Of a stretch of 64,000 nt of DNA, positions 8,835 through 17,322 are shown one piece after another. Both the position numbers and the translations under genes were made by a program. Numbering within the stretch: the stretch's first letter is position 1; every line of letters starts with the position of its first letter. This stretch comes from Methylomicrobium sp035916875 (GTDB lineage: Bacteria; Pseudomonadota; Gammaproteobacteria; Methylococcales; Methylomonadaceae), in assembly GCF_035916875.1 (NCBI RefSeq), contig NZ_JAXUHN010000081.1, positions 1 to 64,000 on the forward strand, in the 5' to 3' direction. Under the pieces are notes generated by a model, which had not been told where the DNA came from, searched no databases, and saw only the letters and a program-made list of their open reading frames with translations.

Positions 8835-9590
8835 ATGATCACGCCACACATCACGGTTACCGACTTGACCATGGCGTACGGCGATTTTCTGATTCAACGC
8901 GATCTGAATTTCACGATTGACCGTGGCGACGTATTCATCATCATGGGTGGCAGCGGCTGCGGCAAAAGCACTCTGCTCAGGCACCTGATCGGCCTGCAGC
9001 GGCCCGCCAGGGGCGATGTCTTTTATAAACAACAAAGTTTCTGGCATGCCGATGAGAAGGAACGGGTCAAGATGATGCGTCGTATCGGCGTTTTATATCA
9101 AAGCGGTGCCCTGTTCAGTTCGCTGACCTTGGCCGAAAATATGGCCTTGCCGCTCGGCGAGTTTACCGATTTCAGCCGTGGCGAAATCGCCGACATCGCT
9201 TCGTACAAGCTCGCGCTGGTGGGTTTGGCCGGTTTCGAGGATTATTATCCTTCCGAAATTAGCGGCGGCATGCAAAAACGCGCAGGTCTGGCGCGGGCGA
9301 TGGCGCTCGATCCTGAAATCCTGTTTTTCGATGAACCCTCGGCCGGCCTTGATCCGGTTAGCGCCCGGCTTTTGGATGATCTGATCATCAGTCTGCGCGA
9401 TACGCTAGGTACGACGATAGTTGTGGTGACTCACGAATTGGCCAGCATCTTTGCAATCGGCAACAATTCGGTGTTTCTTGATTCGGAGTCCAAGACGATG
9501 CTGGCGACCGGTTCGCCCAAAAAGCTTTTGGCTGAGTCCACCGATTACAAAATTATTCAGTTCTTAACTCGAGGCGAAGGTCATGCGTAA
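8835..9590 (+). CDS. MlaF-type lipid transport ATPase
   Basis: A 251-residue ABC ATPase driving the permease encoded just upstream. Visible motifs are Walker A GGSGCGKST (about residues 40-48), the signature SGGMQKR typical of MCE-system ATPases, Walker B ILFFDEPSAGLD, and the switch His in VVVTHE. It has a GGAAGG ribosome site close to the ATG. Direction of lipid transport cannot be read from the sequence. Confidence 0.9.
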   Translation: MITPHITVTDLTMAYGDFLIQRDLNFTIDRGDVFIIMGGSGCGKSTLLRHLIGLQRPARGDVFYKQQSFWHADEKERVKMMRRIGVLYQSGALFSSLTLAENMALPLGEFTDFSRGEIADIASYKLALVGLAGFEDYYPSEISGGMQKRAGLARAMALDPEILFFDEPSAGLDPVSARLLDDLIISLRDTLGTTIVVVTHELASIFAIGNNSVFLDSESKTMLATGSPKKLLAESTDYKIIQFLTRGEGHA

Positions 9591-9610
9591 AGCCAGCCGG
9601 AAAGGGAGCA

Positions 9611-10645
9611 ATGATTCTTATGAGTAAGCCCATAAATCCTACGGCGATAGGAGCCTTCACCGTTGGCGCTTTGGCGCTGCTGATTACCGGCGTGCTGATG
9701 TTCGGCGGCGGACAATTTTTAAATACCGATAAAGCCCGGTTTGTGGTTTATTTCGATACGTCGTTGAATGGCCTGGACATCGGTGCGCCGGTCAAAATGC
9801 AGGGCGTCAAGATTGGAGAAGTGACCGAAATTTCGATACAGCTCGATCCCAAAACCATCAAGGCTTACAAACCGGTCGTGGTCGAGATCGATCGCAATTC
9901 TTTAACCGGTGTAGGGGGAATTAAATTTCCGACAGCGATGACGCATGCACAGCAGGTGACGAATCGCGACAATCTGGTAAAAGCAGGGTTTCGAGCCCGT
10001 CTGGAGACGCAAAGCCTGTTGACCGGCCTGCTGTACGTCGATATTGATGTGCATCGCGACAAGCCACCTGTATTTGTGAATCTGGATTATAAAGGGCTGG
10101 TGGAGTTTCCTGGCATCCCGAAAACCACGGACGAACTACGTAATACAGCTGAAGAGGTAGCGAAGAAATTGCGTGCTTTGCCGCTTGATCAGATCATCCA
10201 GGATTTCGCTGAAAGCCTGAAGGAAATCAAAGCCATCTTAGCCTCGGATGACGTGAAGAAATCGAGGGAGGCTCTGGCCAAAACCCTGGAGGGGATGGAC
10301 AAAACGGTTAGCACGTTGAACCGGAATCTAGAGCCGATGCTGAAGGATACGAACAAGACCATTCAGAATACCAACTTATTGATGGAGGATTCGAGGGCGA
10401 TGGTTCGGGATGTGCATCAGGACATTAAGCCTATTCTGGCTTCTGCCGACAAGACCTTAGCGGCGGCGACGGCCGCCCTAAACAGGGCGGAGCAGTCGAT
10501 GGCGAACGTAAGCGATGCGATCGGACCTGAATCGGCTTTAAATGAAACGCTGGCCTCGCTAAAGGATGCCTCACGCTCGATCAAAGAGTTGACCGATTAT
10601 TTGGAACGCCACCCGGAGTCTTTGATTTCCGGCAAGGATAACTAG
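9611..10645 (+). CDS. MlaD-family MCE lipid-binding protein
   Basis: A 344-residue protein with one N-terminal membrane anchor (GAFTVGALALLITGVLMFGG). The MCE domain spans about 40-150, with FDTSLNGLDIGAPVKMQGVK and later LETQSLLTGLLYVDID. A long helical, partly coiled-coil C-terminal region (about 170-320) could form a tunnel or needle across the periplasm. It is longer than MlaD (about 180 residues) and closer in size to single-MCE proteins of Pqi/Yeb-like or plant-type systems. A GGGAG site precedes the ATG. Confidence 0.88.
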   Translation: MILMSKPINPTAIGAFTVGALALLITGVLMFGGGQFLNTDKARFVVYFDTSLNGLDIGAPVKMQGVKIGEVTEISIQLDPKTIKAYKPVVVEIDRNSLTGVGGIKFPTAMTHAQQVTNRDNLVKAGFRARLETQSLLTGLLYVDIDVHRDKPPVFVNLDYKGLVEFPGIPKTTDELRNTAEEVAKKLRALPLDQIIQDFAESLKEIKAILASDDVKKSREALAKTLEGMDKTVSTLNRNLEPMLKDTNKTIQNTNLLMEDSRAMVRDVHQDIKPILASADKTLAAATAALNRAEQSMANVSDAIGPESALNETLASLKDASRSIKELTDYLERHPESLISGKDN

Positions 10646-10657
10646 AGGGTGTTGATT

Positions 10658-11269
10658 ATGCATGCAAACCGGCATATTTATTTTTTGTTGTTATCCAGTT
10701 GGCTTCTGTCACTGACCGGATGTATCGGAGGAAAGACGCCGCCATCGCAATTCTATCTTCTCGAACCGATCAACACCAGCGCCGGCAGCGTGTCCGCTGT
10801 AGCTGCAAAGCCCTTGATTGCGCTTGGGCCGGTTAAAATTCCCCCTTACGTCGATCGGCCGCAAATTGTGACTGCATCCGCCAAGAATGCCTATCGATTG
10901 AGCGAGATCAATCGTTGGGCCGAGTCTTTAGACGACAATATCAGCCGCGTGCTGGCGCAGAATCTTATGCTCCTGGCGCCGGTTGATACCGTGCTCGTGA
11001 ATGCCTCTAACCGTGCCAGACAGGCGCAGCTACGGGTGGCTGTGAATATTCTGGAATTCCATGTGAATCCCGAAGGTCAGGCCGGTTTGACCGTGCAATG
11101 GCAGATCTTTAGGGGTGAAGAATTGCAATTGAACCGGCAAGTCTCTTACCATACGCCCGCATCGACGACCGACTATAGTATAATGGTGGCTGCGCTGAAT
11201 GACTGCTTGAATCGGATGAGCCGCGAATTGGCGGCATCGCTCCTGCAGGTACTGGAAAATGGAAAATAA
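10658..11269 (+). CDS. MCE-system auxiliary lipoprotein (PqiC-like)
   Basis: About 203 residues with a lipobox (LLSLTGC) and then PPSQFYLLEPI, the start of the ABC-type transport auxiliary (PqiC/DUF330) domain. Conserved features include LGPVKIPPYVDRPQIV and a helix SEINRWAESLDDNISRVLAQ. PqiC-type proteins sit in the outer membrane and connect to the MCE assembly. ATG 10658 is preferred because AGAGG lies 9 bases upstream; the GTG at 10649 directly abuts that site. The gene closes the four-gene operon 7679-11269. Confidence 0.85.
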   Translation: MHANRHIYFLLLSSWLLSLTGCIGGKTPPSQFYLLEPINTSAGSVSAVAAKPLIALGPVKIPPYVDRPQIVTASAKNAYRLSEINRWAESLDDNISRVLAQNLMLLAPVDTVLVNASNRARQAQLRVAVNILEFHVNPEGQAGLTVQWQIFRGEELQLNRQVSYHTPASTTDYSIMVAALNDCLNRMSRELAASLLQVLENGK

Positions 11270-11563
11270 CCAACAAGAAAAATATATGAAGGAAACGGTT
11301 CAGGGTTCGCAACACCCGTATCGGATTATCGATCGTGAGCGTATGTATACGTTGAGTCGTGCGTATCGACTGATGGATGTTTTGGCGGCTGCAATCGCCA
11401 GTTACGGGTTGTCTGCAAATAGCACGATTATATTGTCATTGGCGCCATGATTTTCGCGACGATCGCTGGGCCAGTTGAGTATATTGTGCTGTTCTCCCTG
11501 TCGCCTGTCCCAAAGCTGTTAGGCTATTTCGGAAGGGGAGAAAAACAGTGCCTAGATCAGTAA
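11259..11563 (+). other. Two short overlapping ORFs, possible split small membrane protein
   Basis: An ATG at 11259, overlapping the PqiC-like gene by 11 bases, opens 63 codons ending in TGA at 11448-11450. A second ATG overlaps that stop (ATGA at 11447) and runs 38 codons (FATIAGPVEYIVLFSLSPVPK) to TAA 11561-11563. Together they could be one small membrane protein broken by a frameshift, or two coupled peptides. No family is recognised, and this may be non-coding. Confidence 0.25.
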
Positions 11564-12441
11564 TTGTCGCTTTTGTCCCGTTGGCGGTCTTGCTGGCGGC
11601 TTCCGCGATCGCCTGCATCGCGGGTTACTTTATTATGCTGGGCTTGGGCGACGTGTTGCCTTTCCGTAAAGTCATCTCGAAAACGACTCAGCTGTTGCTA
11701 GTGCTCGGTATCTTGCCGGCGATGGCCTGGCTTAAATTAAACAGTCAAGATCTGGGCTTTGTCGCCAAGAAACTGTTTTTCAAGCAGGTGCTGCAAGGAT
11801 TTGCACTCGGTTTGCTGACGTTGTCGCCTGTATTCATCATCGAGTATGGGATCGGCATTCATGTTCTCGATCCATCGAAACACTGGACTCTGGGTATCGC
11901 GGCTCAAAAAATCGGCTCCTCCCTGGGATTGGCTTTATTGATTTCAATGATCGAAGAACCTTTGTTCCGGGGCCTGTTGTTCGCTGGTTTAAAAAGAAAA
12001 CTGCCGGTCGTGGCGGCAGTATTAATCAGTTCCAGCTATTACGCGGCACTGCATTTTTTAAAAAGCCAATCCGAAATTCCCTTGCAGGAACTGAATGTAT
12101 TGAGCGGTTTCACACTGTTGAGGGAAGCCTTTGGCAACTTGCTGAACCCCATCAACTATTCGGCTTTTTTCGCCTTGTTGATGGTCGGTATTTTCTTATG
12201 CCTGCTCAGGATCCGACCCAATGCCAGTTTGGGTATCTGCATCGGCTGCCATACGGCCTGGGTGTGGCAAATCAAAATGGTCAAAAACCTGTTCTACTTC
12301 AATTATCAATCGGATTATCTGTATTGGGTCAGTTCTTACGACGGCGTCATCGGGCCCTTGGTGGCCGTATGGCTCATGCTGACCATGATCGGCTATTTTG
12401 CATACAGAAAATTCAATGAACCTAAATGCAGTAAACAGTAA
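11548..12441 (+). CDS. CPBP-family intramembrane glutamic protease
   Basis: A 297-residue polytopic membrane protein of the CAAX protease/bacteriocin-processing (Abi) family. The catalytic EEPLFRG motif is near residue 133, with further motif residues in YYAALHFLK and the late GCHTAWVWQ. In bacteria these act as intramembrane proteases, some for bacteriocin immunity or protein maturation; the substrate is unknown. It starts at GTG 11548, with GAAGGGG about 8 bases upstream. It lies downstream of the lipid transport operon on the same strand and may be co-transcribed. Confidence 0.85.
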   Translation: MPRSVIVAFVPLAVLLAASAIACIAGYFIMLGLGDVLPFRKVISKTTQLLLVLGILPAMAWLKLNSQDLGFVAKKLFFKQVLQGFALGLLTLSPVFIIEYGIGIHVLDPSKHWTLGIAAQKIGSSLGLALLISMIEEPLFRGLLFAGLKRKLPVVAAVLISSSYYAALHFLKSQSEIPLQELNVLSGFTLLREAFGNLLNPINYSAFFALLMVGIFLCLLRIRPNASLGICIGCHTAWVWQIKMVKNLFYFNYQSDYLYWVSSYDGVIGPLVAVWLMLTMIGYFAYRKFNEPKCSKQ

Positions 12442-12796
12442 ATAATGTATAAGTGCTTCGCGAGAAGTTCGTTTGCAACCTGTGAATAGCAAATCAATGA
12501 CTTAGAGAGCTCAAGAAATGCCAATGAACTTGTTGCTATTCACTTATTTTCGATTCGATCCCCAATAGTTGAAAACCTCTTGTCCGAGATGCGTAAAAGG
12601 CTTAACCTAAGCAATAGAGTTGTTCTTTAAGCGGAAGCTAAGTGCTCCCTGCTGCACACAGCGAAGGTAGCCAACCATCGCTGGTGTTACAATATCAGGG
12701 TGGATGAACGCTCTATCGTTAAGCCAACACATAGACGAGACGATTATGACCGATGAGAATCGCTTCAGATAACCTAACCTAACCTAATATTAAACG
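12442..12796. other. Gene-free stretch with short tandem repeat
   Basis: No coding sequence recognised. Three and a half copies of AACCT (12771-12787) lie just before the next gene, in place of a normal ribosome binding site. Otherwise nothing was seen. Confidence 0.4.
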
Positions 12797-13519
12797 ATGT
12801 CCGATCTATTCAATCTATGGGGGAACTTCCTCTTTCATACGAGGAATGTGCTGTTTCCTGTTCTTATCGCCGCGCTTCTGTTTGTTTATCCGCCCGTCAA
12901 AATGGGCATGGTGCCTGGAGACTATTTTCTCGCGCTGGGTTTGTTAATGGTAACGACTGGTCAGGCTTTACGGATATTGACCATCGGTCTTGCCTATATT
13001 GTCCGCGGCGGTAGGCATAGACGAATTTATGCTGAAAATCTCGTGACCGATGGCGTTTTTGCGCATTGCAGAAATCCGCTTTATGTGGGGAATATTCTGA
13101 TTGTTATCGGTTTTATGTTCATCTCCGGCAATACAACCGGCATCCTTTTGGGTTCAGTGGGTTTCCTGACGATTTACCGGCTGATCGTTTTCAGTGAAGA
13201 ACGATTTTTAACTGAAAAATTTGGTCAGGCCTATATCGACTTTTGCGCCGATGTACCGCGCTGGCTGCCCCGGGTCGAAGGATTGCGCGAAACAATCGAC
13301 AGTTATCGGTTTGACTGGCCGGCGGTCGCGGTCAAAGAATACGGTACTCTGTTTACATCGCTGATGATTTCGCTGGGTTTGATAAGCTGGAAATTAAATC
13401 TTGCGGGCAGTCTGGCTCAAAATAAAATACCGATTATTGCGGCGACGGTATTGATCGTTGCCGCCTATGCGGTCGTGCGTTTTCTGAAGAAAACCGAACG
13501 TCTTAAATCGATGAGATAA
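12797..13519 (+). CDS. Isoprenylcysteine methyltransferase-like membrane protein
   Basis: A 240-residue membrane protein of the ICMT/phospholipid-methyltransferase-like superfamily. About five helices are predicted. The signature is the region GVFAHCRNPLYVGNILIVIG (His, Arg-Asn-Pro, Tyr) followed by SEERFLTEKFGQAYIDFC, the SAM-binding part of this fold. It probably methylates a lipid or small hydrophobic molecule; bacterial substrates are mostly unknown. No Shine-Dalgarno sequence is evident before the ATG. The next gene, a second SAM enzyme, follows 20 bases later. Confidence 0.8.
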   Translation: MSDLFNLWGNFLFHTRNVLFPVLIAALLFVYPPVKMGMVPGDYFLALGLLMVTTGQALRILTIGLAYIVRGGRHRRIYAENLVTDGVFAHCRNPLYVGNILIVIGFMFISGNTTGILLGSVGFLTIYRLIVFSEERFLTEKFGQAYIDFCADVPRWLPRVEGLRETIDSYRFDWPAVAVKEYGTLFTSLMISLGLISWKLNLAGSLAQNKIPIIAATVLIVAAYAVVRFLKKTERLKSMR

Positions 13520-13539
13520 CTCGACAAATCAATAACAAT

Positions 13540-14295
13540 ATGGCAAAGAGCAAGTCAATGACTCAGGAAGACCGTATCTTTCAACAAATCAATCGAACTG
13601 AAGATTTTACCTTTGATGAACGCGTTGCAACCGTGTTTGACAACATGGTTTCTAGGAGCGTGCCTTTTTACAGTGAAGTTCAACGCTTACAATCAGACCT
13701 TATCATGGAGTTTTTACCGGAACAGGACGGCCTCGTTTGTGATTTAGGCTGTTCAACGGGAACGACCATCGAACACATCATCAAACATCCCAAATGCCCT
13801 CAAACGGCAATGTTTGTAGGCTTCGATAATTCCGAGCCCATGCTGGAAAAAGCGCGTGCCAAATTAGCGGCCGTCCAGGCGGAAGACAGAGTATTGCTGC
13901 AGATCGCTGATTTGAGCGATCTGCCTCCGTTGCCGGCCTGTAATGTAGTGATTCTAAACTGGACCTTGCAGTTCGTGCGCCCGATTGACCGGGAGCATTT
14001 GCTTGGAAACATATATACCGCGCTCAGACCCGGTGGCGTACTGTTTTTATCGGAAAAGATTTTAAGCAGCGACGCCGCCTTGAATCGTCTTTATATCGAG
14101 CATTATCTGCAATTTAAAAAGTCGCAAAGCGGCTATACCGACGCCGAAAACCAGCGTAAACGGGAAGCACTGGAAAATGTGCTGATTCCTTACCGGCTTG
14201 ATGAAAATTACGTTTTGCTGGAGCGGGCCGGCTTTAAGCGTATCGACACCTACTTTCGCTGGCTTAACTTCGCCTGCCTGATTGCCATCAAATAA
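13540..14295 (+). CDS. cmoA: CmoA-like carboxy-SAM synthase
   Basis: A 251-residue class I SAM-dependent enzyme. CmoA converts SAM and prephenate to carboxy-SAM, used by CmoB to make cmo5U in tRNA wobble positions. Evidence: the N-terminal FDERVATVFDNMVSRSVPFY, motif I VCDLGCSTGTT, the CmoA-like NWTLQFV, and the C-terminal QRKREALENVLI...LERAGF...WLNFACLIAIK, which follows the CmoA pattern. No cmoB is adjacent, unlike E. coli. The match is moderately diverged, so a CmoA-related methyltransferase of other function remains possible. Confidence 0.7.
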   Translation: MAKSKSMTQEDRIFQQINRTEDFTFDERVATVFDNMVSRSVPFYSEVQRLQSDLIMEFLPEQDGLVCDLGCSTGTTIEHIIKHPKCPQTAMFVGFDNSEPMLEKARAKLAAVQAEDRVLLQIADLSDLPPLPACNVVILNWTLQFVRPIDREHLLGNIYTALRPGGVLFLSEKILSSDAALNRLYIEHYLQFKKSQSGYTDAENQRKREALENVLIPYRLDENYVLLERAGFKRIDTYFRWLNFACLIAIK

Positions 14296-14646
14296 ATCCG
14301 GCTGATTTACCATGATATAAGGTTTTTGTTTATTTTTGTCGCCGTTCTTTTGGCAATGGCTCGCATCGATTCTTGGAGCGAGGGCACGACAACTCGGTAA
14401 TATCGCGTGATATAGGGCCTGCAAATCCGCGCCGCGTACGATGCGCACGGACGCTCCAATCGGCATTCTGCGCGTCTCCCGCCAAAGGCTTACCCCAGCG
14501 TCTGGCGGACAAATTCGGCGCCGGCCGCCGGAGGGGATGTAATAGCGATACGATCGATTTGCTACCGAAGCCAGGCATTCTTTCTCACGATTTATTACCG
14601 TTTGGATATTCAATAGGCGCAAGAAAGTTCAAAGTGATCATTCGGC
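14296..14646. other. Gene-free convergent intergenic region
   Basis: It lies between the converging cmoA-like and cti genes. Open frames exist on both strands but none resembles a known protein, and no strong terminator was seen. Confidence 0.4.
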
Positions 14647-17046
14647 TTACAGATTCTCATAGTGGTTCATATCCAGAAGGCCCGCTTGTAAGCCGCGGTA
14701 TTTTTTATGCTGTTCGTTAAACCAATCCGCTTGTTGCCAGATTTCAGAGTTGGTTCGGCGTATGCCGAATTGGCTGTAGAGGGGTTCCAAATCGGTTTCG
14801 CTCCTGGCGCTTCGAATCATATTGATAAACTCGCTCAACCGGTTTTTTTCCACACTAAAGAAAAAATTCGGATAGCTGCCGACGAAACCGGGTACGATCG
14901 TAATCTTGTCGTTTTCAGGTAGCCTGCGGGAACCCAGGGACACCATTTTCGATATATTGCTGTACGCCTTATCGATTAACAGGGTGTAGACCAAGTCTCC
15001 TTCTGGATCACCGGTTTTTACCCGGAGCAGGGACATTTCGGGTAATGCGCCCAATTCAAGCCCTTGCAATTTTGCTAGATGGCGCATCTCGCGATCGACT
15101 TGCTGCTGAATGGGCGTCGTATCGGCTCTGATGCAAGTCTCTTGTCGGCACCGATTAATGCTATCGACAGGGCCCGCCGCCTTGCCCAGCCGTTGCCTGA
15201 CCTGATCAAAGAATTCGTTTTTATAATCCGTAGTTTGGTATTTAACCAGACTTTCATGGCCGATACTGAATAAGGCATCAGCCGTTCTGAAACCCTTGAA
15301 ACCCCTGTACCAGCTGTCATAAATTGCCTGCCGCTGTTTCTCTGGCATGAAGCGCAGGAAGTTATCTTCTCCATCCTGGCGCAAAATGTCCATATAGGTC
15401 CGGCTTGCGATCTGATGTCCGGCCGTACCGTAAACATTAAAACCGGCAACCAACAAATAATGAAGCCGTTCAAAGATCGGATAATCAAGCACCCAGGCCG
15501 TCATAGGGGTATCGCCAATCAGGCCTTTCGTAACTGTTGCGCTGTCGAAATGCCTAAAAATCGTTAGCGCCGCATTTTGATTTTCACCGTCTCCGTCCCA
15601 GATATTGGCTAGACCAAAACCTTGATCCCTGGTGAGCATCAGATCAATAAATTGATCTTTCTTTTTAAGGAATTGCTTACCGAAATCATCAAACTTGGTC
15701 CATCCCATCAGGCCGATTTGATCGCCTTCTTCTCCAGGCAGCCCCAGAATCTGGTTGTTTTCGGCCAGCGCTTTGGCCACTTTGTTAGGGTAAAACTGAC
15801 CCGGTTGAGTAAAAACCACCCAGAACTGATCCCGGATGCTTTCGGTTGCAATTTCGCCGCGGCATACCGGGCCCTTGATGAATCCGGTCACAAAATATTC
15901 GGCATCATCGAGCAGGAATCGATATTTGGATGCCAGGGGAAGTTCGATGAATGCCTTGAATGGATTCGCGGCGACTTCGGGTTGATAGGAGGGTAATGCA
16001 GTGACTTGATAGTCCGGTTTGAAGAACAGTTCATCATAACGCCGCATCTTCTGATCGCTTAATTCGTAGACGAAATGAATCTTGTCCACGATCGTTTCGG
16101 TAACCGGCCGTAAACGGTAATAAAAATCGCCCTTGCCCGGATCATCGTATGGCCGTACCGTATTAATTTCTCCAAGGGGTTGGCCGGGTGCCGTTTTCGA
16201 GCGGACCAAGCGAAAGAGTTCATGCTCGGGATGCCCCTGGAAATGAAGGTGGCCGATAAACAGATGTTCATAAATATAACGGGAAACGAGTTTCTGTTTG
16301 AGGGTAGGGCCGTTGAAAAAGCTCTCCCATTTTGCAATCGCCGCAATCGACGGGCCCGATAAAGGAGGAAGCGGCTCGACTTTTGCCCCCTCCTGCAACC
16401 ATCGCATCAGGGTATCCTCTTCTTTCTGAGACAGGCCCGGCATCGCATAAGGCATGCCCCATTTAGGATGCTGGTGCCGGTATTTGGGAAATTCTTCTAC
16501 CGTAGGGCATTGTAAATCGCGGCTAGATTCAAGATCGAAATCCTCATCCAATTTTCCTGATGTAGGCAGCGGATTTTGGCGTTTTAATTCAATTAATTTG
16601 GCTAAAACCGAATTATCCAGGTTGGCGGCTGTTGAATCGCCGCGTTCATTTAACACCGGATAAAAATCTTTTTGTCTCCAGCCCGCCGTATCCGAGGCAT
16701 CGATAAAGAGGCGGGTGGGAGAGGCTGCTTTGAGTCGGGCAAAATCATAGATTTTTTGTTTGGTGGCGCCCCGGTCAATCCCCTCGATAGAACCAAGCTT
16801 CAACTGGCAAGGCGCATCATAACAGCCGTGGCAAACGACGCAGCGCGAATCCAGTATCGGCTTGACGTCTTTGTGAAATGAGACTTTGTTTTGCCGCTGA
16901 TTCAGGACCGCTTCCTCCTGGGTGAGCAGCCGTTGTTTGAGTTCGGCAGGGCCATATAAGGCTTCATAATTTTTAGATTGATAAACCAGGGTCGCACAGC
17001 CGGTAATAACAAGAAAAACAAGTAGGATTATGGGATGTTTCATCAT
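14647..17046 (-). CDS. cti: Periplasmic fatty acid cis/trans isomerase
   Basis: A 799-residue protein matching Cti of Pseudomonas and Vibrio in length and layout. Cti converts cis- to trans-unsaturated fatty acids in membrane phospholipids as a fast response to solvents or heat. It has a lipoprotein-type N-terminus (VITGCA) for periplasmic location and the family's cytochrome c-type haem motif C69-V-V-C72-H73 at CVVCHGC. The remaining regions (GMPYAMPGL, YIYEHLFIGHLHF, LVAGFNVYGTAGHQ) fit the family. The start could be either of two adjacent ATGs (17046 or 17043). It stands alone on the minus strand. Confidence 0.92.
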   Translation of the reverse strand: MMKHPIILLVFLVITGCATLVYQSKNYEALYGPAELKQRLLTQEEAVLNQRQNKVSFHKDVKPILDSRCVVCHGCYDAPCQLKLGSIEGIDRGATKQKIYDFARLKAASPTRLFIDASDTAGWRQKDFYPVLNERGDSTAANLDNSVLAKLIELKRQNPLPTSGKLDEDFDLESSRDLQCPTVEEFPKYRHQHPKWGMPYAMPGLSQKEEDTLMRWLQEGAKVEPLPPLSGPSIAAIAKWESFFNGPTLKQKLVSRYIYEHLFIGHLHFQGHPEHELFRLVRSKTAPGQPLGEINTVRPYDDPGKGDFYYRLRPVTETIVDKIHFVYELSDQKMRRYDELFFKPDYQVTALPSYQPEVAANPFKAFIELPLASKYRFLLDDAEYFVTGFIKGPVCRGEIATESIRDQFWVVFTQPGQFYPNKVAKALAENNQILGLPGEEGDQIGLMGWTKFDDFGKQFLKKKDQFIDLMLTRDQGFGLANIWDGDGENQNAALTIFRHFDSATVTKGLIGDTPMTAWVLDYPIFERLHYLLVAGFNVYGTAGHQIASRTYMDILRQDGEDNFLRFMPEKQRQAIYDSWYRGFKGFRTADALFSIGHESLVKYQTTDYKNEFFDQVRQRLGKAAGPVDSINRCRQETCIRADTTPIQQQVDREMRHLAKLQGLELGALPEMSLLRVKTGDPEGDLVYTLLIDKAYSNISKMVSLGSRRLPENDKITIVPGFVGSYPNFFFSVEKNRLSEFINMIRSARSETDLEPLYSQFGIRRTNSEIWQQADWFNEQHKKYRGLQAGLLDMNHYENL

Positions 17047-17322
17047 TTTTGCCCGCTGATTTTTAAGTTTGGCAAACTATATTATCCCGTCGCCAATTAG
17101 AACAGCGGTTTTTTATTTTCGGTCAAAATTTTGATTGAAAGGCTGAGACAGGTTCGCATTCGAATCGAAAAACAGGCTCGACTCCCCCAAACTTTTCGTA
17201 TGGAGGCTCATGGCTGGTGCTAATTTATGAAGGCAGTTATAGGCGATATAATGCATAATTAGTTATATCGAAAACGACTCGAATTCATAAACAACTTTAG
17301 CCCATTTTAGCGGAACAGACTC

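Noticed and set aside
12771..12787. CRISPR-like or telomere-like repeat (AACCT units)
   Set aside because: Only about 3.5 very short copies and no spacers.
14062..14622. A 186-codon minus frame overlapping cmoA
   Set aside because: Much of it lies antisense to the CmoA-like gene and it resembles no protein.
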